From positions 1-64,000 of the forward strand of contig CANNBS010000004.1 in assembly GCA_947502925.1 (NCBI GenBank): a stretch of DNA of 64,000 nt, written 5' to 3'. A program made the position numbers and the translations under genes. Below the pieces are notes generated by a model. That model was not told where the DNA came from and did not search any database. It saw only the letters and a list, made by a program, of their open reading frames with translations. Positions 48,964 through 58,432 of the stretch are shown here, one piece after another. Each line of letters opens with the position of its first letter. Within the stretch, counting starts at the first letter, position 1. Origin of the DNA: an uncultured Marinicella sp. Its GTDB lineage: Bacteria; Pseudomonadota; Gammaproteobacteria; Xanthomonadales; Marinicellaceae.

Positions 48964-49934
48964 GGTGTCGATAAATCTTGGGCGGTTGAAAAAAAAGTGT
49001 GTTTAATGGTGTCAGTATCGCTATCTTCAGGCAGCGCGTTGACCGCCGCCACAGTTTTTTTCAGTAACGGTGCATTCTGCTCCTTACGTTGCTGAAATAA
49101 TTTAGTCGCAGGTTGAGAGTTAAATTGTTGTTGATTAAAAAAATAATTAATTTGTTCATCACTAAAAAACACCCGGGCACTGACCTTTAACAGCCGATGG
49201 GCTTTAAGCTCGTCATAAATGCGAATGGCCGCACGGGCGTAATCAGCGAAAGGAAGACTGACATTGGCAGTATCAATATCACAGGCTAAGTAGACAAGCT
49301 GTTGATCATTATCACTGTTCATGTGACGGTTCTTTAACAGATATTTGGCGATATTGCCCTGAAAAAAGTAGCGCTTATTATCTCCATGGCGACCAAAGGT
49401 ACTGCCTTCAATCATTGTTTTTAACAGGTTACGATGATGTGACTGATCCAATAAGCGTTCTGGGTACGCGCCATCACACAGGTCATTAATTTCAACGGCT
49501 TCTTCATAGCTGGCCGCTTCATTGGCACCGATGAGGGCTTGATCTTGGTGGGTGCCGTGTAATCCCTGTTGTAAATCATGACAAACTGAAAAATATGACA
49601 GCATGGCCCATTGAACCGGGGAAAATAAATCTGCAAACTGCTGGTGGCATTCAATTAAATGTTCACACAAATCATTACAGTGAAATTCATTGTGATAACT
49701 GCGTGGATGTTGACTTAAACTACCGTTTCGATGGCACATGCGGGCATAAGCCATTGGCATAATGTCGTTTAAGTGTGGCCACCAGGCATGTTGCGAAAAA
49801 GTGGGCTCGGCCCATTCAAGCCAATGGCTTAATTGTGGGTGGTTGTTATCTAATTGCTTGAGAATATATCGGGCATCGGAGATGGTTTTGATTTTTTCAC
49901 GGCTGGCATCGCTTGCGGGTGAACAATCTGACAT
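48960..49934 (-). CDS. HD/PDE-like metal-dependent phosphohydrolase homologue, unassigned
   Basis: The protein has 324 residues and no signal peptide. The segment YHNEFHCNDLCEHLI followed by SVCHDLQQG about 35 residues later matches the metal-binding pattern of HD-superfamily proteins. It resembles the YHN..H..D and HD pair of class I cyclic nucleotide phosphodiesterases. A later CDIDTANVSLP could supply the last Asp ligand. Substrate is not predictable from this. It sits between the gamma-carbonic-anhydrase-like gene (1-bp overlap) and sixA (4-bp overlap), so the four genes on this strand form one operon. Confidence 0.6.
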   Translation of the reverse strand: MSDCSPASDASREKIKTISDARYILKQLDNNHPQLSHWLEWAEPTFSQHAWWPHLNDIMPMAYARMCHRNGSLSQHPRSYHNEFHCNDLCEHLIECHQQFADLFSPVQWAMLSYFSVCHDLQQGLHGTHQDQALIGANEAASYEEAVEINDLCDGAYPERLLDQSHHRNLLKTMIEGSTFGRHGDNKRYFFQGNIAKYLLKNRHMNSDNDQQLVYLACDIDTANVSLPFADYARAAIRIYDELKAHRLLKVSARVFFSDEQINYFFNQQQFNSQPATKLFQQRKEQNAPLLKKTVAAVNALPEDSDTDTIKHTFFSTAQDLSTP

Positions 49935-50479
49935 TAATCTCGGTCCGCTTGTTGTGCCAGATACTGGTTTTTCAGTTTCACATAATGCATCGCTGAATAG
50001 GTCAGAGATTGTTGTTCCTCAGCACTTAAATCCCGGCGTTTTGTCGCCGGATTGCCGACCCATAACTCACCTGATGGAATCACCTTGCCCGGTGTGAGGA
50101 CACTGCCGGCACCGAGCATTGAACCGGGCTGCATCATCGCCTTGTCCAAAATACGGGCGCCCATTCCCACTAAACAGCAATCCCCAATCTCACAGGCATG
50201 TAAAATGGCGCCATGGCCCACCGTCACCTCGCTGCCGATAAGGAGCTTGCCGCCGTCGGGGGTATAAGGTCCGACATGGGTGACATGCAACACACAGTTG
50301 TCCTGAATATTGGTTTTTGCACCAATCTGAATGGTATTAACATCGCCTCGAATCACCGTCATCGGCCACACCGAAACATCGTCGGCCAATTCAACCTGGC
50401 CGATCACCCGGGCACTGTCATCAATAAAAACCCGATCACCGATGGTTGGATTGTAATCTAAAAAAGCGCGTAAACTCAT
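49934..50479 (-). CDS. Gamma carbonic anhydrase family protein (YrdA-like)
   Basis: The protein has 181 residues from MSLRAFLDYNP. A start 57 bp upstream would lie inside the terminator of the preceding gene and is rejected. The left-handed beta-helix hexapeptide repeats include VIRGDVNTIQIGAKTNIQDN. Zinc-ligand His residues appear in VLHVTHVG and VGHGAILHACEIG. YrdA-type members bind metal but often lack measurable carbonic anhydrase activity. A TATAAT sequence at 50487-50492 on this strand lies very close to the start and may be a promoter -10. Confidence 0.88.
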   Translation of the reverse strand: MSLRAFLDYNPTIGDRVFIDDSARVIGQVELADDVSVWPMTVIRGDVNTIQIGAKTNIQDNCVLHVTHVGPYTPDGGKLLIGSEVTVGHGAILHACEIGDCCLVGMGARILDKAMMQPGSMLGAGSVLTPGKVIPSGELWVGNPATKRRDLSAEEQQSLTYSAMHYVKLKNQYLAQQADRD

Positions 50480-50502
50480 TTTAAGAATTATAACAGAAAA
50501 AA

Positions 50503-50533
50503 ACCCGAGCCAACCGGAACAGTTGACTCGGGT
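50503..50533 (-). terminator. Terminator after the 584-residue lipoprotein gene
   Basis: A 12-bp stem (ACCCGAGTCAAC / GTTGGCTCGGGT on the minus strand, one U-G wobble) is followed by a run of T. The wobble pairs properly only in the minus-strand transcript, which supports that direction. Confidence 0.9.
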
Positions 50534-50552
50534 CATTGAGAAAGTTAAGCGA

Positions 50553-52307
50553 TTAGTAGGTCATTTTCATATCGGTGGTAAACCCTTGGTCGGTAAAATT
50601 CATGGTGACCTTTTGTTGTTTCCAGTACAACATATTCAGGGTGATTTCTTTCTGACTTTTAAGCTGCTGCTTCATCGCGTCGGATAATTGCGGCATATCA
50701 GCCAGTTTAAACAACTCTTCAATCATTTGTTTGTATCCATCGGCATCAGCTGTGGCGCTGAACAATAAGTTCTGACCCGGTTCGCTGACCAGATCACTTA
50801 AATTGCCACCACCGGGATAACCCAGCGATAAGCCAATGGTCTGGTTATTAATGGCTGCATAAGCGCTTGAAACATCCACCGGTAAATTCATGAGATTGGG
50901 AGGTAATTGTTCTTTTAAGGGAATTAAGCTGCCGTCGGTGGGTAACACCATGCCCTGCAGTTGTGGCAACATCATTTGTGCCATGCCGATAAGTGACTGG
51001 GCTTCATCCACAGATAGCGCCAGTTGCATTTTAAACGATTCAATCATCTCAGCCGGCTTATTCATGTTGGCCGCTTGTTCATTCACTTTTAAATCGCTAA
51101 ACGCCATATTAAAGCCTTTAAAGTTACCAATAAATGGCGGTAAAGGTTGAGAGATTTGTGATTTAAAGGTTTCGGCTTGTTGGTTAAATTGGGTGAACAG
51201 CTCACATTGATACGGTTCATTAATGATGTTGTCGATGTATTTCGTCAGTACCTTTTGGCTGTTTAAAATATCGACACTCATGCCAAAGCTAAAAGCCGCG
51301 GTTTCATCAGTGGCGGGAATACGACCGGCCAGTTGGGCCATGTCCTGACTGAGTTCTGAGTCCATTTCCCATATAAGCGCGCTGTCAAATTGATTGTCCG
51401 TCAAGGCGGTAGCACCGGCCACCAGACGCGGTGCTTTGGCCAGCATGGCATTGATTTCAGTTTTACAGGCCGGCGACAGTTTATTGTCTTCGATTTGTAA
51501 AAAGTCCAACAATGCAGAATCATAATTATCAGGATTGATAAAATAATCTGCCACCGCTTGTACGTCCATCACAAATATATCGTCAATCACAAAACCGTGT
51601 TTGGTTTTAACTTCATTCAACCGATCACGGTTTTGAGACATGTTAGCAGCCGGTTTTTCGATTCCGGTTAAGCTATTCACCAATTTATCCTTAATCACAC
51701 TGGGTGCCACGGACAGAACAAGATAGTCATCGCTGTGTGCCGCCAGAATCGTCATACGATCCACAGGATATTCACGAATGGATAAGCCGTCTTGCTCCTG
51801 AATTTGTGGTGTCAGGGAAAATTGCTGGTCTAAATCGGCGAACATATCACCAAGTTGATGACCACCTGATAATTGCATGCGAATCACCGGAAACAAATCC
51901 ACGGTATAGCCCACCAGCTGGCTTTCACCGACTTTGACACCGAGTTTGCTAAATTTCCCGTCAACCACCCAGCGATCAATAAATTGTTCGATTTTTTTCA
52001 ACTCTTCATCCGACACAACCTCTTTATTTTCGTCCACCTGTTGCACCGACTCGTTAATATCATTAAACGCCAGCTTGACATAGTCAGCCATATTATCCAG
52101 ATTATCCTGCATAACTTTAATGTAACGATCTGGATAGAGTTCATTACTTAAGCCTGAGGCAAAAAACAACGGCGTTTCAGCCGGAACATACGATAAAATG
52201 TCCGCTTCTTCCATGGCCGATTTAACGGTTTCCGGTTGCTCAGCCTCTTTATCGCCACAGGCTGTCAGTCCTAAAGCCATTAGGCTTAAAATAAGTAGTT
52301 TCTTCAT
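50553..52307 (-). CDS. Large lipoprotein of unknown function
   Basis: The protein has 584 residues. The lipobox ALGLTAC (Cys17) is followed by acidic residues, and a Lol-avoidance Asp is not immediately at +2 (Gly-Asp follow), so outer membrane placement is plausible. The body has repeated strand-helix segments such as LSIREYPVDRMTILAAHSDDYLVLSV and a C-terminal amphipathic beta region (ITLNMLYWKQQKVTMNFTDQG). It is reminiscent of DUF3352-type lipoproteins, but I cannot assign it. GAGAGG lies 7 nt upstream of the ATG. Confidence 0.65.
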   Translation of the reverse strand: MKKLLILSLMALGLTACGDKEAEQPETVKSAMEEADILSYVPAETPLFFASGLSNELYPDRYIKVMQDNLDNMADYVKLAFNDINESVQQVDENKEVVSDEELKKIEQFIDRWVVDGKFSKLGVKVGESQLVGYTVDLFPVIRMQLSGGHQLGDMFADLDQQFSLTPQIQEQDGLSIREYPVDRMTILAAHSDDYLVLSVAPSVIKDKLVNSLTGIEKPAANMSQNRDRLNEVKTKHGFVIDDIFVMDVQAVADYFINPDNYDSALLDFLQIEDNKLSPACKTEINAMLAKAPRLVAGATALTDNQFDSALIWEMDSELSQDMAQLAGRIPATDETAAFSFGMSVDILNSQKVLTKYIDNIINEPYQCELFTQFNQQAETFKSQISQPLPPFIGNFKGFNMAFSDLKVNEQAANMNKPAEMIESFKMQLALSVDEAQSLIGMAQMMLPQLQGMVLPTDGSLIPLKEQLPPNLMNLPVDVSSAYAAINNQTIGLSLGYPGGGNLSDLVSEPGQNLLFSATADADGYKQMIEELFKLADMPQLSDAMKQQLKSQKEITLNMLYWKQQKVTMNFTDQGFTTDMKMTY

Positions 52308-52525
52308 GGTAACCTCTCTAAAAATTTATTATTTGATGGCAATTCGCAGTGAGTTGCCGATTGATGAATAAAATTGTAGCATTAATAAAACCCAGGCGCA
52401 TAGGCCAAAAGTCCAAATCGTGATTAATTTAACTAAAATGAGTCGTGCCAACCCTAAAAAAGAGCGTTGTAACTTGTGTTCACAAGATTTTACTATTACA
52501 GTATAAATGGCTACCGGAGCTTTCT

Positions 52526-53140
52526 ATGTTTAAAATTGTGGCTTTTTTAAGTTTGTTTTTGGCGGCTGTTTCTGCTCAGGCGCTAAGCGATATAGAGCTG
52601 ATCTTTGAAGCCGATGATTATGCTGGCGGCCTGCCGGTAAACCAAACCGGCGTGATTCGCTTTACTGTAATTAATCATGGGCCGGATGATGTTCTGACTT
52701 CGCCAGGTGCTATGACAATCGTCGGTTTGTACAATTGGAATGTCAGTAAAAGCCCCATTCAATTTTTTTCAGCACTGATCAGTGCCGATCCGGATTGTTC
52801 TTTAATCCCCACCAGTGTGGATCCACCTCCACCATATATTGATTACATCCCTGTATTTTATGGAAGTATTGAAAAAATAATACCGGCCGGGAGTTCTGTA
52901 AGTTGCGAATTTGTTACGGCGATACAATATGTTGATACTGTAGATATGCGATGGCAAATTTATCCACCTTATGGTGTTTTGGATCCAGATGTTAACAACA
53001 GTACCCAACAATTCACCTTCAGAGGCTTAGCCGCTTCGGTGCCGGTGAATCATATATTCGTACTATTGTCGTTAGGAGTTATGATGATTGTTAGTGCCTG
53101 GTATTATCGACGTTTGAATAATCTCAACTCATCCAGTTAA
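52526..53140 (+). CDS. Small exported protein with a C-terminal VPVN anchor motif
   Basis: The protein has 204 residues from the ATG preceded by GGAG. The longer upstream frame has no ribosome site or signal peptide. A signal peptide (FLSLFLAAVSAQA) precedes a DUF11-like Ig fold (TGVIRFTVINHGPDDVLTSPGA, and SSVSCEFVTAIQYVD). The C-terminus is VPVNHIFVLLSLGVMMIVSAWYYRR-like: a VPVN tetrapeptide, one hydrophobic helix and basic residues. That is the same design as the propeller protein at 19791-20720. The 3' end overlaps the convergent ALDH gene by 17 bp. Confidence 0.65.
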   Translation: MFKIVAFLSLFLAAVSAQALSDIELIFEADDYAGGLPVNQTGVIRFTVINHGPDDVLTSPGAMTIVGLYNWNVSKSPIQFFSALISADPDCSLIPTSVDPPPPYIDYIPVFYGSIEKIIPAGSSVSCEFVTAIQYVDTVDMRWQIYPPYGVLDPDVNNSTQQFTFRGLAASVPVNHIFVLLSLGVMMIVSAWYYRRLNNLNSSS

Positions 53141-54488
53141 TCAGCTTCTTTTTAATTTTTGTGAAGGGGGCGCGGACCAGGTCGTTGCCGTTGAGACGGG
53201 ATTGGTAGTAAATGGATTTCATGTGGCTCATGGTGACGAAGCCCTGATAACCGTGGTAGCTGCCCATGCCGCTGGCGCCGATGCCGCCGAAGGGTAGGCG
53301 TTGTTGGGCAAAATGTACCAGGGTTTCGTTGACCGCCAGTGAGCCGGATGAGGTGTGTTGTTTGACCCGGCGGATTGTTTGTCGCTTGTTACTGAACAAA
53401 TATAATGTCAGCGGTTTATCGCCGCGGTTGATATAGTCAATGGCTTCGGATAAATCGTCAACGGCAACAATCGGCAGAATGGGGCCGAATATTTCTTCTT
53501 GCATCAGCTCGCTTTGCTGATCGGGTTGGTTCACAATAACCGGTGCCATGCGATTGCCCTGGCTTTGATAGTCAGGATACAGCGCGATGATTTGTTCTTG
53601 GGGAAGTTGCTTCAATAAGCCTTGTAAACGGTCAAAATGCCGGTTGTTGACCACGCAGCTAAAATCGTCGTTGTTTCGGTCGATGCTTGGGTAGGCATCA
53701 ATGGTGTGTTTTTTCAGGGCATCAATCAGTGGCCGAACACGATCAGCTTCAATTAACACATAATCAGGTGCGATACAGGTTTGGCCGGCGTTAAACCATT
53801 TGCCTTTGGCGATACTTTTGGCGGCTTTATCCAGGGAATAATCCCGGTCAATGAGCACCGGTGATTTACCGCCGAGTTCTAAAGTGACCGGTGTTAAATT
53901 CTCAGCAGCGTTACGCATAATGATTTTGCCGACGCGGGTGGAGCCGGTGAACAGCAGATGATCAAAGGGCAGGCGGCTAAATTCATCGGCGATGTCCACA
54001 TCACCCAGCACCACATGAACTTCATCTTCGCTGAAGACTTCTGCCAGTAATGTCTTAATGAATTGTGCGGTTTTTGGGGTGACTTCCGAGGGCTTAATCA
54101 TCACCCGGTTTCCGGCAGCAATGGCGGCAGTTAAAGGGCCGGCGACCAGGTTAAAGGGGTAATTCCAGGGTGCCATAATCCCGACCACACCTTTGGCCTC
54201 CGGTTCAATGGCGCAACGGGATGGCCAGAATTTCCAGTCAGCGGTCCATTTGTCGGCTTTTACCCAATCCGGCAGGTGCTTGATGGTGTGCTTAATATCT
54301 TCTAAGTTAACCAGTACTTCGGCCAATAAGGTTTCACTGGAGGCCCTGTGGCCGTAATCGCTGCTGATGGCCTTGATTATGGCCTGCTTGTTGTTTTGGA
54401 TGGCTTTTTGTAAGGCGTTAAGGCGATCTAAACGCTCATCTACGCTGAAGGCCGGCAGGGCTTGCATCTTGTTCAGTTGATTGTGCAT
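53124..54488 (-). CDS. Coniferyl-aldehyde-type NAD(P) aldehyde dehydrogenase
   Basis: The protein has 454 residues from the ATG 4 bp after the ntrY stop; a TTG 12 bp upstream is a weaker alternative. Catalytic features are PWNYPFNLVAGPL (Asn109), FTGSTRVGK, LELGGKSPVLI (Glu204) and GQTCIAPDYVLI (Cys238). The Cys motif and the C-terminal hydrophobic extension match the CalB/class 3 fatty and coniferyl aldehyde dehydrogenases. The enzyme oxidises aldehydes to acids. Its position directly behind ntrY, where ntrX usually lies, is unusual. Confidence 0.88.
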   Translation of the reverse strand: MHNQLNKMQALPAFSVDERLDRLNALQKAIQNNKQAIIKAISSDYGHRASSETLLAEVLVNLEDIKHTIKHLPDWVKADKWTADWKFWPSRCAIEPEAKGVVGIMAPWNYPFNLVAGPLTAAIAAGNRVMIKPSEVTPKTAQFIKTLLAEVFSEDEVHVVLGDVDIADEFSRLPFDHLLFTGSTRVGKIIMRNAAENLTPVTLELGGKSPVLIDRDYSLDKAAKSIAKGKWFNAGQTCIAPDYVLIEADRVRPLIDALKKHTIDAYPSIDRNNDDFSCVVNNRHFDRLQGLLKQLPQEQIIALYPDYQSQGNRMAPVIVNQPDQQSELMQEEIFGPILPIVAVDDLSEAIDYINRGDKPLTLYLFSNKRQTIRRVKQHTSSGSLAVNETLVHFAQQRLPFGGIGASGMGSYHGYQGFVTMSHMKSIYYQSRLNGNDLVRAPFTKIKKKLINWMS

Positions 54489-54492
54489 AAGT

Positions 54493-56649
54493 TTAGGCAA
54501 TGGGTAAATAAATGGTGATCAGGGCACCATGTTCATGATTGTCGGCACTGATTGAGCCGCCGTGTTCTTCGACAATTTTTTTAACAATGGCCAGACCCAG
54601 TCCGGAGCCGCCGGGCTTGGTGGTTTTATAAGGTTCAAAAATATGATCCATAATATCCGCTTTAAAGCCGTGGCCATTATCCTGAATGGTTAAGATCAGG
54701 GCGTTATCAGTTCGTCGGGTGCCGATGGTGATAATCAGTGTATCATTTTCGGCACTTTCCTGGGCGTTTTTAATCAAATTGGTCAGTAACTGCTTAATTC
54801 GCCCCCGGTCTAACAGCAGCTGGGGTTCGGGTTCGGACAAGTCTAAATTAAACTGGATCTCCGGTTGTGAGAGCGTATATAAATCGACAATTTCCTGAAT
54901 AATCTGATTGAGTCCACCCAGTTCTTTTTTCAGTTCCGGTGGTTTTGCGTAATCGGAAAAGGCATTGACCAGTGTTTTTAAATGCGCCACTTGCGAGACA
55001 ATGGTCTGCGTGGCGCGGTCTAAAATTTCGTCTTCTTCCTGAGATAACTTACCGGTGAATTTTAAGTGCATGCGTTCGGCGGATAGTTGGATTGGCGTCA
55101 GCGGGTTTTTCACCTCATGTGCCAGTCGTCGTGCCACTTCCGACCAGGCGGCATCACGTTGTGCCTGATTAATAATGGTCTGGTCATCAAAAACAATCAC
55201 ATGGCCGCCGCCTTCAATGTCTTTTTCGCTAATCTGGCTGCCGCGAACCAATAACACCCGTCGCAATGAATCTTCGGCAATCAGAACCTCTTGTTGCCAA
55301 TAACCGGTCTGATCCGCCACTTTTTGTTTAATCAAACTCACCAATGGTGTCAGGGTGGCATTTTTCATGGCCAGGTAATCAATGTTCTGATTGGTGATAT
55401 TCAAGCCGTCTAAATGTAAAATTTTCAATGCCGCTTCATTGCTGAGTCGCACCCGTAAATCCTGATCAATACTAATCACACCACTGGATAAGTGGGACAT
55501 GACTTTTTCTAAATAGGTTCGCTGATTCTCGGCTTCTGATTGCGCCCGGTGGGCCAGCGCGCTGGAGGCGGCGATCTGCGCCGACATGCTGTTAAAGGAT
55601 TGCACCAGCATACCCAGCTCGTCTTTAGAATCCACCGGAATAATTTTACTGAAGTTGCCCTCGGCAATGGCTTCGGTGGCTTCGGACAGCATCCGGATGG
55701 GCGCCACCAGTTTTCGGGCCGAAGAAAAAGCGCGCAAAATGGCCAACAGTACGCTGAGCAATAAGACAATGGTGAGGATGATTAAAAAGGTGCTTTTTAA
55801 TTGCTGGCGCTGGAAAGTTTGTTTGTTGTACTGATGGTATTGGGTTTCGATGTTAATGGTTAAGTCTTCGTATTCTTCGGGAATCGGAAACAGCGCCTGT
55901 AATAAACGATGGCTGCCCATGCTGATGGACTGTCGGGATGCAATCGGAAGTGCCACCCTGATTTGTAAGCCTTCGTCGCCGGCAGATTCCACCCGGGCAT
56001 AATTTCGGCCATTGCTGGCTTCGTTATAGGCGCTGGTAGGCATGACTTGTTGGGGTAAATTAAGCGGGTCTAACTGACTTGAACCCACCAGGCGGCCGTT
56101 GGCGTCATAAATGCTTAAGGAGGTGGCTTTGGTGGTGTCCAATAATCGATCCAAGTAAATCGACTGGTTTAAAGGATCAATATCAGCCAACTGCTCGGCC
56201 AGATCTTTACCAGTATTCAAATTGGCCAATGTCTGGGTGTCTAAAAATATTTGGCCTAAAGTGATGGCATCGCGAAAGGCTTCATCGGTTTTTACATTGA
56301 ACCATGAATCGATGTAGCGGTTGACCAGTAAATTGGCGAACATATAGACAATCAAGACCGGCGGTAAAGACAAGCCGGTGAACATCAGCACCATGCGGGT
56401 GGTGAGTTGTGAACCGGCGGCGTTTTGTCGGCGCCTGAGGTACAGCCAGACAATGCGCTGGATAATAATGAGTAGTAAAATAAACACCGCCAATAAAGCG
56501 GCACCCACCAGCCATAAATACCAGCGGTTAAATTGTTCCGAACTTTGCATGGCCACGGTTAAAACATACATGGCCCATAACAAAACCCCAATCAACAATA
56601 AAATCGGCAAATTTTTATTAACCAGGAACTTTTTAAGCCGTTTTTTCAT
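54493..56649 (-). CDS. ntrY: NtrY-like nitrogen-sensing histidine kinase
   Basis: The protein has 718 residues. Three N-terminal membrane helices (about 14-34, 44-67 and 82-109), a periplasmic part and a fourth helix (about 285-306) lead to a HAMP domain. A PAS domain and a HisKA domain with ARRLAHEVKNPLTPIQLS (His511) follow. The HATPase domain has LTNLIKNAQESAEN and GGSGLGLAIVKKIVEEHGG. NtrY pairs with NtrX in nitrogen and envelope-related control. No ntrX gene follows: an ALDH gene takes that place. It overlaps the DUF4390 gene by ATGA. Confidence 0.93.
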   Translation of the reverse strand: MKKRLKKFLVNKNLPILLLIGVLLWAMYVLTVAMQSSEQFNRWYLWLVGAALLAVFILLLIIIQRIVWLYLRRRQNAAGSQLTTRMVLMFTGLSLPPVLIVYMFANLLVNRYIDSWFNVKTDEAFRDAITLGQIFLDTQTLANLNTGKDLAEQLADIDPLNQSIYLDRLLDTTKATSLSIYDANGRLVGSSQLDPLNLPQQVMPTSAYNEASNGRNYARVESAGDEGLQIRVALPIASRQSISMGSHRLLQALFPIPEEYEDLTINIETQYHQYNKQTFQRQQLKSTFLIILTIVLLLSVLLAILRAFSSARKLVAPIRMLSEATEAIAEGNFSKIIPVDSKDELGMLVQSFNSMSAQIAASSALAHRAQSEAENQRTYLEKVMSHLSSGVISIDQDLRVRLSNEAALKILHLDGLNITNQNIDYLAMKNATLTPLVSLIKQKVADQTGYWQQEVLIAEDSLRRVLLVRGSQISEKDIEGGGHVIVFDDQTIINQAQRDAAWSEVARRLAHEVKNPLTPIQLSAERMHLKFTGKLSQEEDEILDRATQTIVSQVAHLKTLVNAFSDYAKPPELKKELGGLNQIIQEIVDLYTLSQPEIQFNLDLSEPEPQLLLDRGRIKQLLTNLIKNAQESAENDTLIITIGTRRTDNALILTIQDNGHGFKADIMDHIFEPYKTTKPGGSGLGLAIVKKIVEEHGGSISADNHEHGALITIYLPIA

Positions 56650-57194
56650 GGGTTATCTGTATCCGGTAGGGCCTGACGAAACGGCCGGGCTTTAAGCGAC
56701 CACTGCGGATCAAACAGAATCGGTAATTGCATGGTTGAAGGCAGGGCCCGTTTATCCAGATAAAAATGACTTTCCACGGCAGTGGCGGTCGGTTTCTTGT
56801 CGAGGCTGAAGGCTGTTTTCCTGGATAGTTGTGTCAGCAGCGCGTCTAAAGTCATAAAAGTCGCCGACTTTGATTCCCCGATTAATTTAAGTTGGTATTG
56901 ACTGCTTAATGAAAAATAGTGAATTTCAAAGCGTTTTACCTCGCGCAGTAAGGTCTCATCCGGCCACCAGTTTTTTTCAGCAATCAGTTGGACTTCGCTG
57001 ACAAAAATAATTTCAATGCCATTGTGAATGGCCTCAATCATGGCTTCACTGAGCGTAATGTCATAGTGAGGCGTGACCTGCCAGTGATCGGTGTTTTGCT
57101 CAATGGTGATGTTGTTAAACTCAATGGATTGTGACTGGGCGATGCTCGCCATTAAAAATCCCAACACTAAAATGCCTGTTCTTAACATGGTCAT
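56646..57194 (-). CDS. DUF4390 exported protein
   Basis: The protein has 182 residues with a signal peptide (ILVLGFLMASIAQSQ). Family features are YDITLSEAMIEAIHNGIEIIF, WWPDETLLREVKRFEIHYFSLSSQY and the C-terminal LPILFDPQWSLKARPFRQ. DUF4390 proteins regularly lie between rsmB and ntrY in gammaproteobacteria, which suggests a periplasmic role tied to NtrY; the function is unknown. ATGA overlaps on both sides show translational coupling. Confidence 0.88.
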   Translation of the reverse strand: MTMLRTGILVLGFLMASIAQSQSIEFNNITIEQNTDHWQVTPHYDITLSEAMIEAIHNGIEIIFVSEVQLIAEKNWWPDETLLREVKRFEIHYFSLSSQYQLKLIGESKSATFMTLDALLTQLSRKTAFSLDKKPTATAVESHFYLDKRALPSTMQLPILFDPQWSLKARPFRQALPDTDNP

Positions 57195-58432
57195 GATTTA
57201 TTCAACAAGCAATAGTAAAAACCGTCCATATTTGCCTCACCGGTGAGAATCTGCACCCCATGTTTTTGTGCTTGGCTGTCAGGCAGATCAATGGCTTGTT
57301 CGGTGAAACGAGGGTTGTTTTTAAGGAAACGTTTAATTTGACGTTCATTTTCTGCCCGAAACACCGAACAGGTGGCATACAGCAGGTCACCGCCTTCGGT
57401 CAGGAGGTCGGCTGCGGCCTGTAAAATGCGGGTTTGTAAACGGGTTAATAATGTCATGTCCTCGGGCTGTCTGAGTAATTTAATGTCAGGGTGGCGTCTG
57501 ACCACACCCGATGCACTGCAGGGCACATCCAGTAATATTTTGTCATATTTTACCCCCTGATACCATGCACTCGGTTCAGCGGCATCACCGTGAATCAGGC
57601 GATGGGCTTTTAAATTCAGGCGCTGCAGGTTGTCTTTAACCAGTTCTAAGCGCTGTTTGTCCTGTTCAACGATGTCCAAATGAATGTTTGGGTTGAGCGC
57701 CAGTAAATGGCTGCTTTTTCCGCCCGGCGCGGCACAGGCATCTAAAATGCGTTCATTGTCCTGCGGATTGAGTAAATGAGCGGCCCATTGCGCCGCGGCA
57801 TCCTGGACGCTGATTTTGCCCTCAGACAATAATTTACGGGGCAGTTGTTTATCTGTAATCAGGCGGGCATTTTTCAGGTGGGCATGGGGTTCGCCGGGAC
57901 AATTAGTTAAATCTGATTGGCAGCGAATCCACAGCGGTGGTTGTTGATTATTGGCGTGGATAATTTCCCGCCAGGCATCAGGCCAGTCTTTTTTCAGCAT
58001 GGCCAGCCACCAGTCAGGGTGTTCGTAACGTTGCTGGTCATCGCCGGGCGCAAAGTCCTGATCGGTCAGGCTTTGTTTAAGTACGGAATTAATTAAACCT
58101 TTGGCCCAGGTTTTTTTTAGTAATTTTGCGGTGTTCACCGCTTCATTAACGATGGCATGATCGGGCACATCGGCATGGATTTTTTGTGCCAGGCTAAAAG
58201 TTAATAGCTGCGACACCAGTTGGTCTTTCAGCGGTTTATGTAAAAACTTTTGCCAGCGGGCTCTGAGGCTGAAGCCATGACGCAAACTCATGTAACACAT
58301 GTGCTGGATCCAGGCTTTATCTTGCGCATTAATGTCATGAGGCAATACCGCGGCCATGGCGCTTTTCAGGTGCTCGTGTTTTATCAGGACACGATACAAA
58401 ATATGGCTGCCATAGTAGCGGTTTTTATTCAT
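57191..58432 (-). CDS. rsmB: 16S rRNA m5C967 methyltransferase RsmB
   Basis: The protein has 413 residues. An N-terminal NusB-like RNA-binding domain (1-140) is followed by the SAM-dependent methyltransferase (DACAAPGGKSSHLLAL, DVPCSASGVVRRHPDIKLL, YATCSVFRAENERQI). The two catalytic Cys residues in PCS and TCS are intact. The start at ATG 58432 overlaps the fmt stop (ATGA); the longer frame inside fmt is rejected. Confidence 0.95.
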   Translation of the reverse strand: MNKNRYYGSHILYRVLIKHEHLKSAMAAVLPHDINAQDKAWIQHMCYMSLRHGFSLRARWQKFLHKPLKDQLVSQLLTFSLAQKIHADVPDHAIVNEAVNTAKLLKKTWAKGLINSVLKQSLTDQDFAPGDDQQRYEHPDWWLAMLKKDWPDAWREIIHANNQQPPLWIRCQSDLTNCPGEPHAHLKNARLITDKQLPRKLLSEGKISVQDAAAQWAAHLLNPQDNERILDACAAPGGKSSHLLALNPNIHLDIVEQDKQRLELVKDNLQRLNLKAHRLIHGDAAEPSAWYQGVKYDKILLDVPCSASGVVRRHPDIKLLRQPEDMTLLTRLQTRILQAAADLLTEGGDLLYATCSVFRAENERQIKRFLKNNPRFTEQAIDLPDSQAQKHGVQILTGEANMDGFYYCLLNKS

